DNA of 64,000 nucleotides from Mesorhizobium loti R88b (GTDB lineage: Bacteria; Pseudomonadota; Alphaproteobacteria; Rhizobiales; Rhizobiaceae). The stretch is from positions 2,915,001-2,979,000 of the forward strand of contig NZ_CP033367.1 in assembly GCF_013170845.1 (NCBI RefSeq), given 5' to 3'. Positions 16,921 to 25,316 of the stretch are shown here, piece by piece (positions within the stretch are counted from its first letter, which is position 1; each line of letters begins with the position of its first letter). The notes below the pieces were generated by a model. The model was not told the DNA's origin. It worked only from the letters and a program-made list of their open reading frames with translations, and searched no databases. A program made the translations under genes and the position numbers.

Positions 16921-18984
16921 TTGGGGGCAGAAGCTGGAAAAGATTTTGAAGCGCAAAATCCCCCGCAGCCGGGGTTCATCGTGAACGAACGCGCGTCATC
17001 CAGATTGGCCGACACGGCGCCTGTGGAATCGTTTGATCCGCGCCAGGAATTGGGAGCCGACGAGCTCCGCATCCTTTACCACACCGAAGCCCAGGCAAAG
17101 CGAAGGAAAGACGCCAGGCCGGGGCTCTGGATCGCCGTTGCCATCTATGTGCTGTTTTCGGTATCGGACCTGATGCTGATACCCGACGTGGCGGCCTATA
17201 CGATCACGGCGCGCTTCGCGGTCGGACTGAGCGCATTGCTGGTGCTGGAAGCACAGCTTCGCCGGGGAGCCGCCACCAAATGGCTCGACCTGACCTGTGC
17301 CGCGGCCATCATCTTCGGCTATATTGGCTGGTTGTACCCGGCCTCCATGGGTGCGGACAGGGAAAGCGTCGCCTACTACATGGTTTTCGGCACCATCTTC
17401 ATGATGAGCGCCAATCTCTTTTTCACGTTCAGCTTCAAGGTTTCGATCATCACGTCGACGATCATCCTGTGCATCCTGTATGTCGTGAATTATTTTGTGC
17501 CGGCGTCGATGACGTACAAAATGGTGTTTGGCACGTTCTACGTTTCATGCTTCACCTTCACCTCCTATGTGAACTGGAAGCTGAATGAGGAGCGCTACAA
17601 CGTCTTCCTCAACGCGCTCGAAGCCAAGATCCAGCACAAGGAGGCCACCGAACGCGGCAAGGCGCTTTTGAGACTGTCGCGGACCGATCCGCTGACAGGG
17701 CTGGAGAACAGGCGCGCGATCGACGAGAAGCTGCGCGACTACTGGAGCGACTGGCAGAAGCTTGGCAACGGTTTCGCGGCGATCCTCATCGACGTGGATT
17801 TCTTCAAGAAGTTCAACGACTGCTACGGACATCAGGAAGGCGACCGTTGCCTGATCCACGTCGCCAATGCGCTCAGCGATCTGATCAAGAACTACAATGG
17901 CTCGATCGGGCGCTATGGCGGTGAAGAGTTCATCGTGCTCGCGCGCATGGACAAGAAGGACCAGGTCGCGGAGCTCGCCGAAGCCATTTGCCGCACGGTG
18001 GAGAACTTGGCGCTGACGCACGAGCTGCGGCGAGACGGTATCTCGATCGTGACGGCGAGCGTCGGCGCCGCATTCACCAGGAAGCAGACCGGCGCCAAGC
18101 TGGAGAAGATCATCCACGAGGCCGACCGCGCGCTCTATCTGGCAAAGGCCAGCGGCCGCAATTGCGCCCGCCTGTTCGATCCGACCGATCCGCAGAGCAG
18201 CGACGAGAGCGAGAACCTTGCCGCCTTGCTGAAGATCGCCATCGCGCAGGACCTGGTTTCACTCGTCTATCAGCCGATCCAGGATGTCAGCTCTGGCCGG
18301 GTTGAGGCCGTGGAGGCGCTGATGCGTCTCAAGATGCTGGACGGCACCCTGGTTCCGCCGAGCCTGTTCATTCCTGTTGCTGAACGAACCGGCGCGATCC
18401 TGGAACTCGGGCGCTGGGCCATACGCACCGTCTGCGCCGAGCTTCTGGTGGACGATCACGTCCGTACCGTCAGCGTCAACGTCTCGCCGATCCAGCTCAA
18501 GACGCCCGGCTTCGCGGCGTCCGTCGCCACCATTCTGGGCGAAACCGGCGTGACCGGCAACCGGCTGGCCTTCGAAATCACCGAAGGCCTCGAGATGGAG
18601 ATGCACTCGGACATTCTGCGCTGCATCAGCGACCTGAAACTGCTGGGCATCAGGATATGGCTCGACGATTTCGGCACCGGCTTTGCCGGCCTGTCGTGGC
18701 TGCGCCTGATCGATTTCGACACGGTCAAGATCGACCGCTCTTTCCTGCATGATTGCGGCACCCCGAAGGGCATGGCGATGCTCCAGGACATCATCGCACT
18801 GGTGCGCAATCGCGGCCACAAGATCCTGGTCGAAGGGGTGGAAACCGACGAGCAGATCGCGCTCATGCGCGCGTTCGGCATCGACAAGATCCAGGGCTTC
18901 CGCGTCGGCCGTCCGGTTCCCGCCGCCAGTTACCAGTCCAAGCGGGGCGTGCAGAAACGCCCCTTCCTCAGATCCGTGGGCTGA
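16921..18984 (+). CDS. Membrane GGDEF-EAL protein (cyclic-di-GMP turnover)
   Basis: About 687 residues. Residues 50-250 hold roughly six transmembrane segments (for example WIAVAIYVLFSVSDLMLI and VSIITSTIILCILYVVNYF). A GGDEF domain follows with RYGGEEF, which should allow diguanylate cyclase activity; the inhibitory RxxD site before it is absent (KNYN instead). The C-terminal EAL domain keeps the phosphodiesterase residues: VEALMRLK, FEITEGLE, WLDDFGTGFAGL, VKIDRSFL and LVEGVET. The protein may therefore make or degrade c-di-GMP and affect motility or polysaccharide output. TTG 16921 is chosen because AAGGAG sits at 16905-16910; GTG 16981 is the alternative. Confidence 0.9.
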   Translation: MGAEAGKDFEAQNPPQPGFIVNERASSRLADTAPVESFDPRQELGADELRILYHTEAQAKRRKDARPGLWIAVAIYVLFSVSDLMLIPDVAAYTITARFAVGLSALLVLEAQLRRGAATKWLDLTCAAAIIFGYIGWLYPASMGADRESVAYYMVFGTIFMMSANLFFTFSFKVSIITSTIILCILYVVNYFVPASMTYKMVFGTFYVSCFTFTSYVNWKLNEERYNVFLNALEAKIQHKEATERGKALLRLSRTDPLTGLENRRAIDEKLRDYWSDWQKLGNGFAAILIDVDFFKKFNDCYGHQEGDRCLIHVANALSDLIKNYNGSIGRYGGEEFIVLARMDKKDQVAELAEAICRTVENLALTHELRRDGISIVTASVGAAFTRKQTGAKLEKIIHEADRALYLAKASGRNCARLFDPTDPQSSDESENLAALLKIAIAQDLVSLVYQPIQDVSSGRVEAVEALMRLKMLDGTLVPPSLFIPVAERTGAILELGRWAIRTVCAELLVDDHVRTVSVNVSPIQLKTPGFAASVATILGETGVTGNRLAFEITEGLEMEMHSDILRCISDLKLLGIRIWLDDFGTGFAGLSWLRLIDFDTVKIDRSFLHDCGTPKGMAMLQDIIALVRNRGHKILVEGVETDEQIALMRAFGIDKIQGFRVGRPVPAASYQSKRGVQKRPFLRSVG

Positions 18985-19026
18985 CGCGGGTTCGGGGTTC
19001 GAGGCGGCCTTTGCCCGCCGACGGAC

Positions 19027-20175
19027 TCATCCCAGCAGGTTGCGCGCTGTACGCATGAAGATCTTCGAGCCGATCGGGATCAGATCATCGGGAAAATCAT
19101 AATCCGGATTGTGCAGCGCCGGGTGCCGCTCGCCGGCGCCCAGGAAGAACATCGCCGATTTGGCGCTGTGGCCGAAGAGGCCGAAATCTTCCGAGGCGCG
19201 CATCGGCAGGGCTTCCTCGCCATGCACGACACCTTCCTCGTCGAGCGCGCGTTGCAGATGCTCCACCGCATCCGCCGCGTTGACGCTGGCGACGAAGATC
19301 TCGTGGTAGTCCCAGCGGGCGGAGAGGCGATGCCGGCCGGCAATCTCCGTGACGAGTGCTTCGGCCCGAGCGCAGAGATCGGCCATGTTCTCATCGCGGC
19401 GGGTGCGCAGCGTCGCCCAGACTTGCGCATGCGCGGGCGCGATACCGAACACGGCTTCGCCCATCTCGGCATGGGTGACGGTGACCATGGAAAAATCGTC
19501 ATCGGCGAAGGTGGCGCGGCCGAGCGCGGGCAAAGCCGGCATCAGCTCTGAGATCGCCAGCATGGGCGAGACGCCGGTCTCGGGCATGGAGGAATGGGCG
19601 GTCTTGCCCTCCAGCACGATGCGCAGGCCACGCGAGGCGCAGTTGACGACGCCGGGCTTGAGCCGCACCTCGCCGAACGGCACGCCGGGCAGATTGTGCA
19701 GCGAGAAGGCGAAATCCGGCGCGATCTCGCCAAAGCGCGGATCGGCAACGACACCGGCAGCACCATTGCCGGTTTCTTCCGCCGGCTGGAACATCAGCAC
19801 GACGCGGCCGCTGGCCGGCCGCTCGCGGCCGAGCTGGCGGCCAAGGGCTGCCAGGATCGCGGTGTGCCCGTCATGGCCGCACATATGCGACTTGCCCGGC
19901 ACTTGCGAGGCATGCGGCACGCCTGACAGTTCCTCGATCGGCAGCGCATCGATTTCGCTGCGGAACAGCACGGTCGGACCTTCCTTGCCGCTGTCGTAGA
20001 TGGCAGCGACGCCATGCCCGCCGAGGCCGGTCAGCACCTTGTCGGGCCTGGTGTCGGCGAGGAAGGAGACGACTTCTCCAGCCGTCTTCTCCTCCTCATT
20101 GGAGATTTCCGGCTGCCGGTGCAGCTTGCGCCGCCATTCGGTGATCTCGACGATATCCCGGTTGGTGAGGGTCAC
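19027..20175 (-). CDS. M20 family amidohydrolase (hippurate / N-acyl amino acid hydrolase type)
   Basis: A 382-residue cytoplasmic metallohydrolase that splits N-acyl amino acids to the free amino acid and acid. The start IVEITEWRRKLHRQPE is the family hallmark. Metal ligands lie in SHMCGHDGHTAIL (Cys/His/Asp) and FQPAEETGNGAAG (Glu pair, general base). A dimerisation domain follows with VLEGKTAHSSMPETG, and the last ligand region is MRASEDFGLFG near 345. Length and motifs are typical of a complete enzyme. It stands alone and is followed by an unrelated small secreted protein gene upstream on the same strand, 47 bp away. Confidence 0.9.
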   Translation of the reverse strand: MTLTNRDIVEITEWRRKLHRQPEISNEEEKTAGEVVSFLADTRPDKVLTGLGGHGVAAIYDSGKEGPTVLFRSEIDALPIEELSGVPHASQVPGKSHMCGHDGHTAILAALGRQLGRERPASGRVVLMFQPAEETGNGAAGVVADPRFGEIAPDFAFSLHNLPGVPFGEVRLKPGVVNCASRGLRIVLEGKTAHSSMPETGVSPMLAISELMPALPALGRATFADDDFSMVTVTHAEMGEAVFGIAPAHAQVWATLRTRRDENMADLCARAEALVTEIAGRHRLSARWDYHEIFVASVNAADAVEHLQRALDEEGVVHGEEALPMRASEDFGLFGHSAKSAMFFLGAGERHPALHNPDYDFPDDLIPIGSKIFMRTARNLLG

Positions 20176-20222
20176 GCGTTTGCGTCTCCGTTGCTCCGAT
20201 CGGTGCAGTGTCGCAAACGCTT

Positions 20223-20678
20223 CTAGCGTACGCGATTGGGGCAGAGCGCTTTGAACTGGTCCAGCGTCACATCGTATGACGAGGCCCCGGAGCCATCGAG
20301 CACGATTTTCTCATCGGTATCGGTAATCAGATAGTCGGTCGTCACATCCGTGCCCTTGTTGCGGCCCTGGAACAGCATGTTGGCGCCATAGAAATTGGTG
20401 AATGTGCCGGTCTTGCAGTTGGCCGTGATCTCGAAATGCAGAGGCGCCTTCATTTCCGCGTCAATGCACGCCTGCGAGAAATCATGGCCATATTCGCGGC
20501 AGTAGATCCTCGCCTTCTGCCTGTCGTGTTTGGCCAGGATGCTGGCGTGGGTGGAGCCGATGCCGGTCTTTTTGACGATGGTCAGTTCCATTCCCACCTT
20601 GTTGCCGTAGTAGATGGTCTTGGCGCCGGCCGGCGAGACCATCATCAAAGTGGAAAGCGCAATCAGCAAACGTCGCAT
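20223..20678 (-). CDS. Small secreted protein of unknown function
   Basis: A 151-residue protein that I do not recognise. Residues 1-19 are a signal peptide (basic MRRLL, hydrophobic core, cleavage after SPAGA). The mature part has several Cys residues (in IYCREYGHD, QACIDAE, ANCKTG and ALCPN), fitting disulfides in the periplasm. ATG 20678 is preferred over an upstream in-frame ATG because the signal peptide begins there and GGAGG lies just before it. The stop is 47 bp from the M20 gene start. Confidence 0.65.
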   Translation of the reverse strand: MRRLLIALSTLMMVSPAGAKTIYYGNKVGMELTIVKKTGIGSTHASILAKHDRQKARIYCREYGHDFSQACIDAEMKAPLHFEITANCKTGTFTNFYGANMLFQGRNKGTDVTTDYLITDTDEKIVLDGSGASSYDVTLDQFKALCPNRVR

Positions 20679-20727
20679 GGAACTCCTCCCTTTGGCTGGA
20701 CGAGGATTCACGCGCGGCGTTGCCCAG

Positions 20728-21309
20728 TCAAGCGCCCCGCTGCTGGATCAGCGTGCGCGCCGCATCTTTGCCGGCCTCGAGGATGCGATCCGATAATTCC
20801 GTTCCGTTCACCGCGCGGGCCAGCTGAAGCGCGCCGATGAGCGTCGCAAAGACACCCATGGCAACGCCTTCCGGATCCCTGCTCGACGGAAGCGCCGCGG
20901 ACAACTGGCGCACCAAAACCAGCAAGCGTTCGGTGTAGACTTCGCGCGTTTCGGGCGGCTGACGCGCGAGTTCAGGCAGCAGCGCGGCGTTGGCGCAGCC
21001 CGTTCCCGGATTATCCCGGTGCTCAGCCGACAGATACGTCGCTATACCCATCTCCGGGCCACCGGCGGCCAACACCTCCTGCAGTTGCTGCGCCTGGTTC
21101 TCCAAGGCGGCCACCAGGCTCTCACGCACGAGCTCCGCCTTGGATTCGAAATGCGGATAGAAGGCTCCGTTCGTCAGCCCGGCGTCACTCATGATTTTTG
21201 CAAGCCCGGACGCGGCAATTCCGTCGCTTCGAAAGCGGTCGGCGGCGACTTCCATGATCCGGCCTCGCGAGGCGTCCTTCCTGCCCTTTTCGTAGCGCAT
21301 GGCTGCCAT
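20728..21309 (-). CDS. TetR family transcriptional regulator
   Basis: A 193-residue repressor. The N-terminal helix-turn-helix spans ~15-60, with GIAASGLAKIMSDAGLTNGAFYPHF and then ESKAELV, the typical TetR end of the DNA-binding domain. The remainder is an all-helical ligand domain (LLPELARQPPETREVYTERLL) as in AcrR/NemR-like regulators. It is divergent from the SDR gene, and the 94-bp space carries palindromic half-sites (21326-21350). It therefore probably represses itself and the SDR/oxidoreductase pair and is released by a small reactive or hydrophobic molecule. ATG at 21300 is an alternative start. Confidence 0.9.
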   Translation of the reverse strand: MAAMRYEKGRKDASRGRIMEVAADRFRSDGIAASGLAKIMSDAGLTNGAFYPHFESKAELVRESLVAALENQAQQLQEVLAAGGPEMGIATYLSAEHRDNPGTGCANAALLPELARQPPETREVYTERLLVLVRQLSAALPSSRDPEGVAMGVFATLIGALQLARAVNGTELSDRILEAGKDAARTLIQQRGA

Positions 21310-21325
21310 TCCCTTTCGTCATTGC

Positions 21326-21350
21326 ATTATGGTCATAATTTGGTATTATG
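21326..21350. promoter_or_regulatory. Candidate TetR operator with three half-sites
   Basis: The half-sites ATTATG (21326-21331), CATAAT (21334-21339) and ATTATG (21345-21350) form two overlapping inverted repeats with spacers of 2 and 5 bp. They lie between the divergent TetR and SDR genes, where such a repressor would be expected to bind. The AT-rich sequence also overlaps the likely promoters of both genes. Confidence 0.65.
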
Positions 21351-21403
21351 AATGTAATTCAACGGGCGCGAAAAAGCCAGCCCTCATGATTTTGGAGCGC
21401 GAA

Positions 21404-22216
21404 ATGAAGACGAATTCCGCAAAGACCGCTGTCGTAACCGGAGCTTCCGGGGGCATCGGCCGCGCCAGCGCCGAGGCGCTGGTGCGGGCAGGGTTTACCG
21501 TCTTCGGCACGAGCCGTAAGGGCAGCAACGGGCCGGACGGAGTGACCATGCTGGTCTGCGACGTGACCGATGGTGAGGCTGTCGCCGCATTGGTCTCGAC
21601 GGTGCTCTCGAAGACCGGCCGGATCGATCTCCTGGTCAACAATGCCGGCATCGGCATGCTTGGGGGCGCCGAGGAGTTCTCGATCGAACAGGTGCAGGCC
21701 CTGTTCGACGTCAATCTGTTTGGCGTCATCCGCATGACCAATGCGGTGCTGCCGTCGATGCGGCAGCAAGGCGAAGGGCGCATCATCAACATCGGCTCGA
21801 TTCTGGGGTTGGTACCGGCGCCATACTCGGCTCACTACTCGGCGGTCAAGCACGCGCTCGAGGGCTATTCGGAATCGCTCGATCACGAGGTTCGTGCCTT
21901 CAATATCCGCGTCTCGGTCATCGAGCCGGCATTCGTGCGCACCGTTTTCGACCAGAACGGCATCGAGCCGGATTCGCTGTTGAAGGAATACGATCAGGCT
22001 CGAGCCGGGTTCAAGGCGCTGCTTGCCGATGTGATGCCCAAGGCCGATCGGCCGGAAATCGTGGCCGATGCGGTCGTCAAGGCGGCGACCGATGCTCGTC
22101 CGCGACGGCGCTATACCGTCGGCAAGGCAGCGCGCCAGGTCAGCCTGCTGCGCCGCTTCGCCCCCGCGGGGCTATTCGACAAGACCCTGCGCAAGCAGTT
22201 TCGCCTGCCGGTCTGA
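21404..22216 (+). CDS. Short-chain dehydrogenase/reductase (classical SDR)
   Basis: A 270-residue NAD(P)-dependent oxidoreductase. The cofactor loop TGASGGIGRAS lies at 11-21, LVNNAGIG follows near 85, and the catalytic set is Ser in NIGSILG, then Tyr-x3-Lys in YSAVKHAL near 150. LDHEVRAFNIRVSVIEPAFVRT is typical of the subfamily acting on bulky ketones or steroids. ATG 21404 follows a GGAG site; the upstream open frame contains only the promoter/operator region. It is probably controlled by the divergent TetR and co-transcribed with the MDR oxidoreductase 64 bp downstream. Confidence 0.9.
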   Translation: MKTNSAKTAVVTGASGGIGRASAEALVRAGFTVFGTSRKGSNGPDGVTMLVCDVTDGEAVAALVSTVLSKTGRIDLLVNNAGIGMLGGAEEFSIEQVQALFDVNLFGVIRMTNAVLPSMRQQGEGRIINIGSILGLVPAPYSAHYSAVKHALEGYSESLDHEVRAFNIRVSVIEPAFVRTVFDQNGIEPDSLLKEYDQARAGFKALLADVMPKADRPEIVADAVVKAATDARPRRRYTVGKAARQVSLLRRFAPAGLFDKTLRKQFRLPV

Positions 22217-22279
22217 ACAACGATGAGGAGATTCCACGCTCATGCGATACATCAAAATCACTTTTCGAAAGGCACGGCC

Positions 22280-23281
22280 ATGAAGGCATTCGTCGTCGAC
22301 AAATACAACAAGAAGGGCGTTCTGCGGCTGGCCGAGATGCCTGTGCCGGAACCGGGCGACAGCGATGTCCTGGTCGAGGTCCATGCAGCAGGGGTGAACC
22401 TGCTCGATTCCAAGGTCAGGACCGGAGAGTTCAAGCTCATCTTGCCCTATCGCCGGCCCTTCATCCTGGGTCACGACGTGGCCGGGACGGTTGTCCGCGT
22501 GGGACCGAAGGTCCGCAAGTTCAAACCCGGCGACGATGTCTATGCGCGGCCGCGTGACGGTCGGATCGGGGCGTTCGCGGAATTCATCGCCATGGATGAA
22601 GCTGACGTGGCCCCGAAGCCCAAAAACCTCAGCATGGAAGAAGCGGCTTCCATTCCCCTGGTCGGCCTGACCGCCTGGCAAGCACTTATCGAGAGGGCGA
22701 AGCTGAAGAAGGGCCAGAAAGTCTTCATCCAGGCTGGCTCCGGTGGGGTGGGGACATTCGCCATCCAGCTGGCAAAGCACCTCGGTGCGACCGTTGCGAC
22801 AACGGTGAGCGCGGCGAGTGCCGATCTGGTCAGAGGACTCGGCGCCGATGTCGTCGTCGACTACAGGAAAGAGGATTTCGAGAAAGTCCTGTCCGGCTAC
22901 GACGTCGTCTTGAACAGCCAGGACGCCAAGACACTTGAAAAATCCCTGGGAGTGCTGAAGCCGGGCGGCAAGCTCATCTCCATCTCCGGGCCGCCGGATC
23001 CCGAGTTTGCCAGAGAAAAAGGGTTGAACCCGCTGCTGAGGCTGGTGCTGCGCTTCTTAAGCCGCGCCATTCGGGCCAAAGCCAGGCGCCGTGGCGTGAG
23101 CTTCTCGTTCCTTTTCATGTGGGCGCAAGGTGATCAGCTGAGCAAGATCACCTCGCTTGTCGAAGCCGGAACGATCCGGCCGGTTGTCGATCGGGTCTTT
23201 CCCTTCGAAGCGACCAACGAGGCCCTGGCTTACGTCGAAACAGGGCGCGCCAAGGGCAAGGTCGTCATCAAGGTCAGATAG
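22280..23281 (+). CDS. Zinc-independent medium-chain dehydrogenase (quinone oxidoreductase-like)
   Basis: A 333-residue MDR-family NADPH oxidoreductase. The N-terminal GroES-like domain includes VLVEVHAAGVNLLDSKVR and FILGHDVAGTV. The Rossmann domain carries VFIQAGSGGVGTFAIQLAKHLGATV near 150-175. The Cys cluster of zinc alcohol dehydrogenases is missing, which points to a quinone or enone reductase. ATG 22280 follows GAAAGG. It likely forms an operon with the preceding SDR gene, suggesting detoxification of reactive carbonyls under the TetR regulator. Confidence 0.88.
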   Translation: MKAFVVDKYNKKGVLRLAEMPVPEPGDSDVLVEVHAAGVNLLDSKVRTGEFKLILPYRRPFILGHDVAGTVVRVGPKVRKFKPGDDVYARPRDGRIGAFAEFIAMDEADVAPKPKNLSMEEAASIPLVGLTAWQALIERAKLKKGQKVFIQAGSGGVGTFAIQLAKHLGATVATTVSAASADLVRGLGADVVVDYRKEDFEKVLSGYDVVLNSQDAKTLEKSLGVLKPGGKLISISGPPDPEFAREKGLNPLLRLVLRFLSRAIRAKARRRGVSFSFLFMWAQGDQLSKITSLVEAGTIRPVVDRVFPFEATNEALAYVETGRAKGKVVIKVR

Positions 23282-23286
23282 CGGTT

Positions 23287-23730
23287 CTACTGATTGATCT
23301 CGGGCTCGACGAGCTTCGCCAGGTTCCGGAGCGATTCCTGCCAGCCGAGATAGCAGGCCTCGACCGGGATGGCGTCGGGAATGCCGGCCTGGGTGATGTC
23401 GATTTCGGTGCCGACCAGGACTTTTTTCAAGATGACCGTCACCTGGATCTCGCCGGGCAAATTGGGGTCGTCGAACCTGTCGGTGTAGCGCAGGCGCTCG
23501 CCCGGAACGAGTTCGAGATATTCGCCGCCGAAGGCATGGCTGCCGCCGGTGGTGAAGTTGCGGAACGACATCTTGAACGTGCCGCCGACCTTGCCCTCGA
23601 ACTGATGGACCGTGCAGGTGAAGCCGTTCGGCGGCAGCCACTTGGCCAGCGCATCGGCTTCGACGAAGGCGCGATAGACTTTTTCGGGGCTGGTGGTGAG
23701 AACGCGGTGCAGACGTACGGTGCCGGGCAT
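23287..23730 (-). CDS. SRPBCC (AHSA1-like) domain protein
   Basis: A 147-residue START/Bet v1-like fold of the AHSA1 group. It includes LHRVLTTSPEKVYRAFVEADALAKWLPP at the start of the fold, FKMSFRNFTTGGSHAFGGEYLEL, and the C-terminal helix YLGWQESLRNLAKLVEPEI. Members bind hydrophobic ligands in a central cavity; an enzymatic role is not evident. GAAAGGA precedes ATG 23730, which settles the start. It converges on the MDR gene with a 5-bp gap. The 23731-23977 region has no gene and probably contains divergent promoters for this gene and the molybdoenzyme operon. Confidence 0.85.
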   Translation of the reverse strand: MPGTVRLHRVLTTSPEKVYRAFVEADALAKWLPPNGFTCTVHQFEGKVGGTFKMSFRNFTTGGSHAFGGEYLELVPGERLRYTDRFDDPNLPGEIQVTVILKKVLVGTEIDITQAGIPDAIPVEACYLGWQESLRNLAKLVEPEINQ

Positions 23731-23977
23731 GTTCTGTATCCTTTCATAATGCCTGTTCGATGCCCCAAGGACGAACGGGGTTTGGCCAATCCGACATGGG
23801 CTCGCGAATTTTTTGAGAACCCGGCCGGCTGGCCCCGCTGACGTAACCCGCTTCAACTTGTTTTGGGACTCGATTTTTTGCTGCTGGCCCAATCGCCTCG
23901 GCCCAGCAAGCGGGTGGCCTTTATGAGGTGATTGTTTATAACGGTCGGCGAAATCGCCATGACCTAAAGGGGAGACG

Positions 23978-24838
23978 ATGCGTTACATACGTCCGCTTTC
24001 AATCGAAGATGCCGTTGGCCAACTGGCCGGATCGGCCGGCATATCAGCCATTCTGGCCGGAGGCAGTGATCTGCTGGTGAGGATGAAGGGTGGCTTCATC
24101 GAACCCGACCTGATCATCGACATCAAGTCGATCGCCGGTTTGAGCGAAATCCGCGAAACGGCCGAGGGCTTCAGCATTGGTGCTGCCGTGCCTTGCGCCG
24201 TGCTGGGCGAGCACTCAGGCCTGAAGAAGGCATGGCCAGGCGTCGTCGAGGCGGCCAAGCTGATCGGCTCGAAGCAGGTGCAGGGCCGTTGTACGATAAC
24301 AGGCAATCTCTGCAACGCCTCTCCGGCGGCGGACAGCGTGCCGGCGCTGGTGGCTGCCGGGGCCAGGGCGGTGATCGCCGGACCCTCGGGCAAGCGCACC
24401 ATTGCCGTGGAGGCCGTGCCGATCGCACCGGGCAAGACCTCGCTCGCCAAGGGCGAGATCATCGAGGCGATCCTGCTCGACAGCCAAGCGCCGCATTCGG
24501 GCGACGCCTATCTCCGGTTCATACCGCGCACCGAGATGGACATCGCCGTGGTCAGCGCCGGCGTGAATTTGACGATCGACGCGCATGGCGTCGTCACGGC
24601 GGCTCGCGTGGCGCTGGGCGCGGCGGCGCCGATGGTGCTGCTGGTCGAGGAGGCGGCCGAGGCGCTTATCGGCAGGAAGCTGGATGAAGCAGCACTCGAG
24701 CGGCTTGCCAAGGTCTGTTCGGGCGCCTGCCGCCCGATCGACGACAAGCGCGGTACGATCGATTTCAGACGCAAGGTTGCGGGTGTGCTGGCCAGGCGTG
24801 CCGCATTGACCGCCTACGCACGTGCAGGAGGCAAATGA
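23978..24838 (+). CDS. FAD-binding medium subunit of a xanthine dehydrogenase family molybdoenzyme
   Basis: A 286-residue CoxM/XdhB-type subunit that passes electrons from the iron-sulfur subunit to FAD. The FAD loops are ILAGGSDLLVRMKGG (near 26-40) and CTITGNLCNASPAADSVPAL (near 107-125), and ARVALGAAAPMVLL belongs to the C-terminal CO_deh_flav_C domain. It is the first gene of an M-S-L operon; its stop overlaps the next start in ATGATG. A GGGGAG site precedes ATG 23978. Confidence 0.92.
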   Translation: MRYIRPLSIEDAVGQLAGSAGISAILAGGSDLLVRMKGGFIEPDLIIDIKSIAGLSEIRETAEGFSIGAAVPCAVLGEHSGLKKAWPGVVEAAKLIGSKQVQGRCTITGNLCNASPAADSVPALVAAGARAVIAGPSGKRTIAVEAVPIAPGKTSLAKGEIIEAILLDSQAPHSGDAYLRFIPRTEMDIAVVSAGVNLTIDAHGVVTAARVALGAAAPMVLLVEEAAEALIGRKLDEAALERLAKVCSGACRPIDDKRGTIDFRRKVAGVLARRAALTAYARAGGK

Positions 24839-25314
24839 TGGCCGGTATAGCGGTTTCAACCACAATCAACGGCGACCATGTCGAGTATCTCTGCCAGCCT
24901 GACGAGCCGTTGCTCGACGTGCTGCGCGACCGGCTCGGCCTGACCGGCGCCAAGGAAGGCTGCGGCACCGGCGATTGCGGCGCCTGCTCGATCATCCTCG
25001 ACGACCGGCTGGTCTGCTCGTGCCTGGTGCTGGGCGCCGAAGCCGAAGGCCGGCGGATCGAGACCATCGAAGGCATGGCGCATGGCGACCAGCTGCATCC
25101 GCTGCAGCAGAAATTCCTTGAGCACGCGGCGCTGCAATGCGGCATCTGCACACCGGGTTTCCTGATCGCGGCGAAGGACCTTCTGGCCAAAAACCCCGAC
25201 CCGACCGAGGAGGAAATCCGCTTCGGTCTCGCCGGCAACCTGTGCCGCTGCACCGGCTATGACAAGATTGTGCGCGCCGTCCAGGACGCCGCACATGTGA
25301 TGAAGGGAGCCTGA
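24835..25314 (+). CDS. [2Fe-2S] small subunit of a xanthine dehydrogenase family molybdoenzyme
   Basis: A 159-residue CoxS-type iron-sulfur protein with two [2Fe-2S] clusters. The plant-ferredoxin-like cluster uses Cys in GCGTGDCGACSII and LVCSCLV; the second, helical cluster uses CGICTPGF and NLCRCTGYDKI. It carries electrons from the molybdenum site to FAD. It overlaps the medium-subunit gene by 4 bp and the large-subunit gene begins 2 bp after its stop, so the three genes form one transcription and translation unit. Confidence 0.95.
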   Translation: MMAGIAVSTTINGDHVEYLCQPDEPLLDVLRDRLGLTGAKEGCGTGDCGACSIILDDRLVCSCLVLGAEAEGRRIETIEGMAHGDQLHPLQQKFLEHAALQCGICTPGFLIAAKDLLAKNPDPTEEEIRFGLAGNLCRCTGYDKIVRAVQDAAHVMKGA

Positions 25315-25316
25315 AG

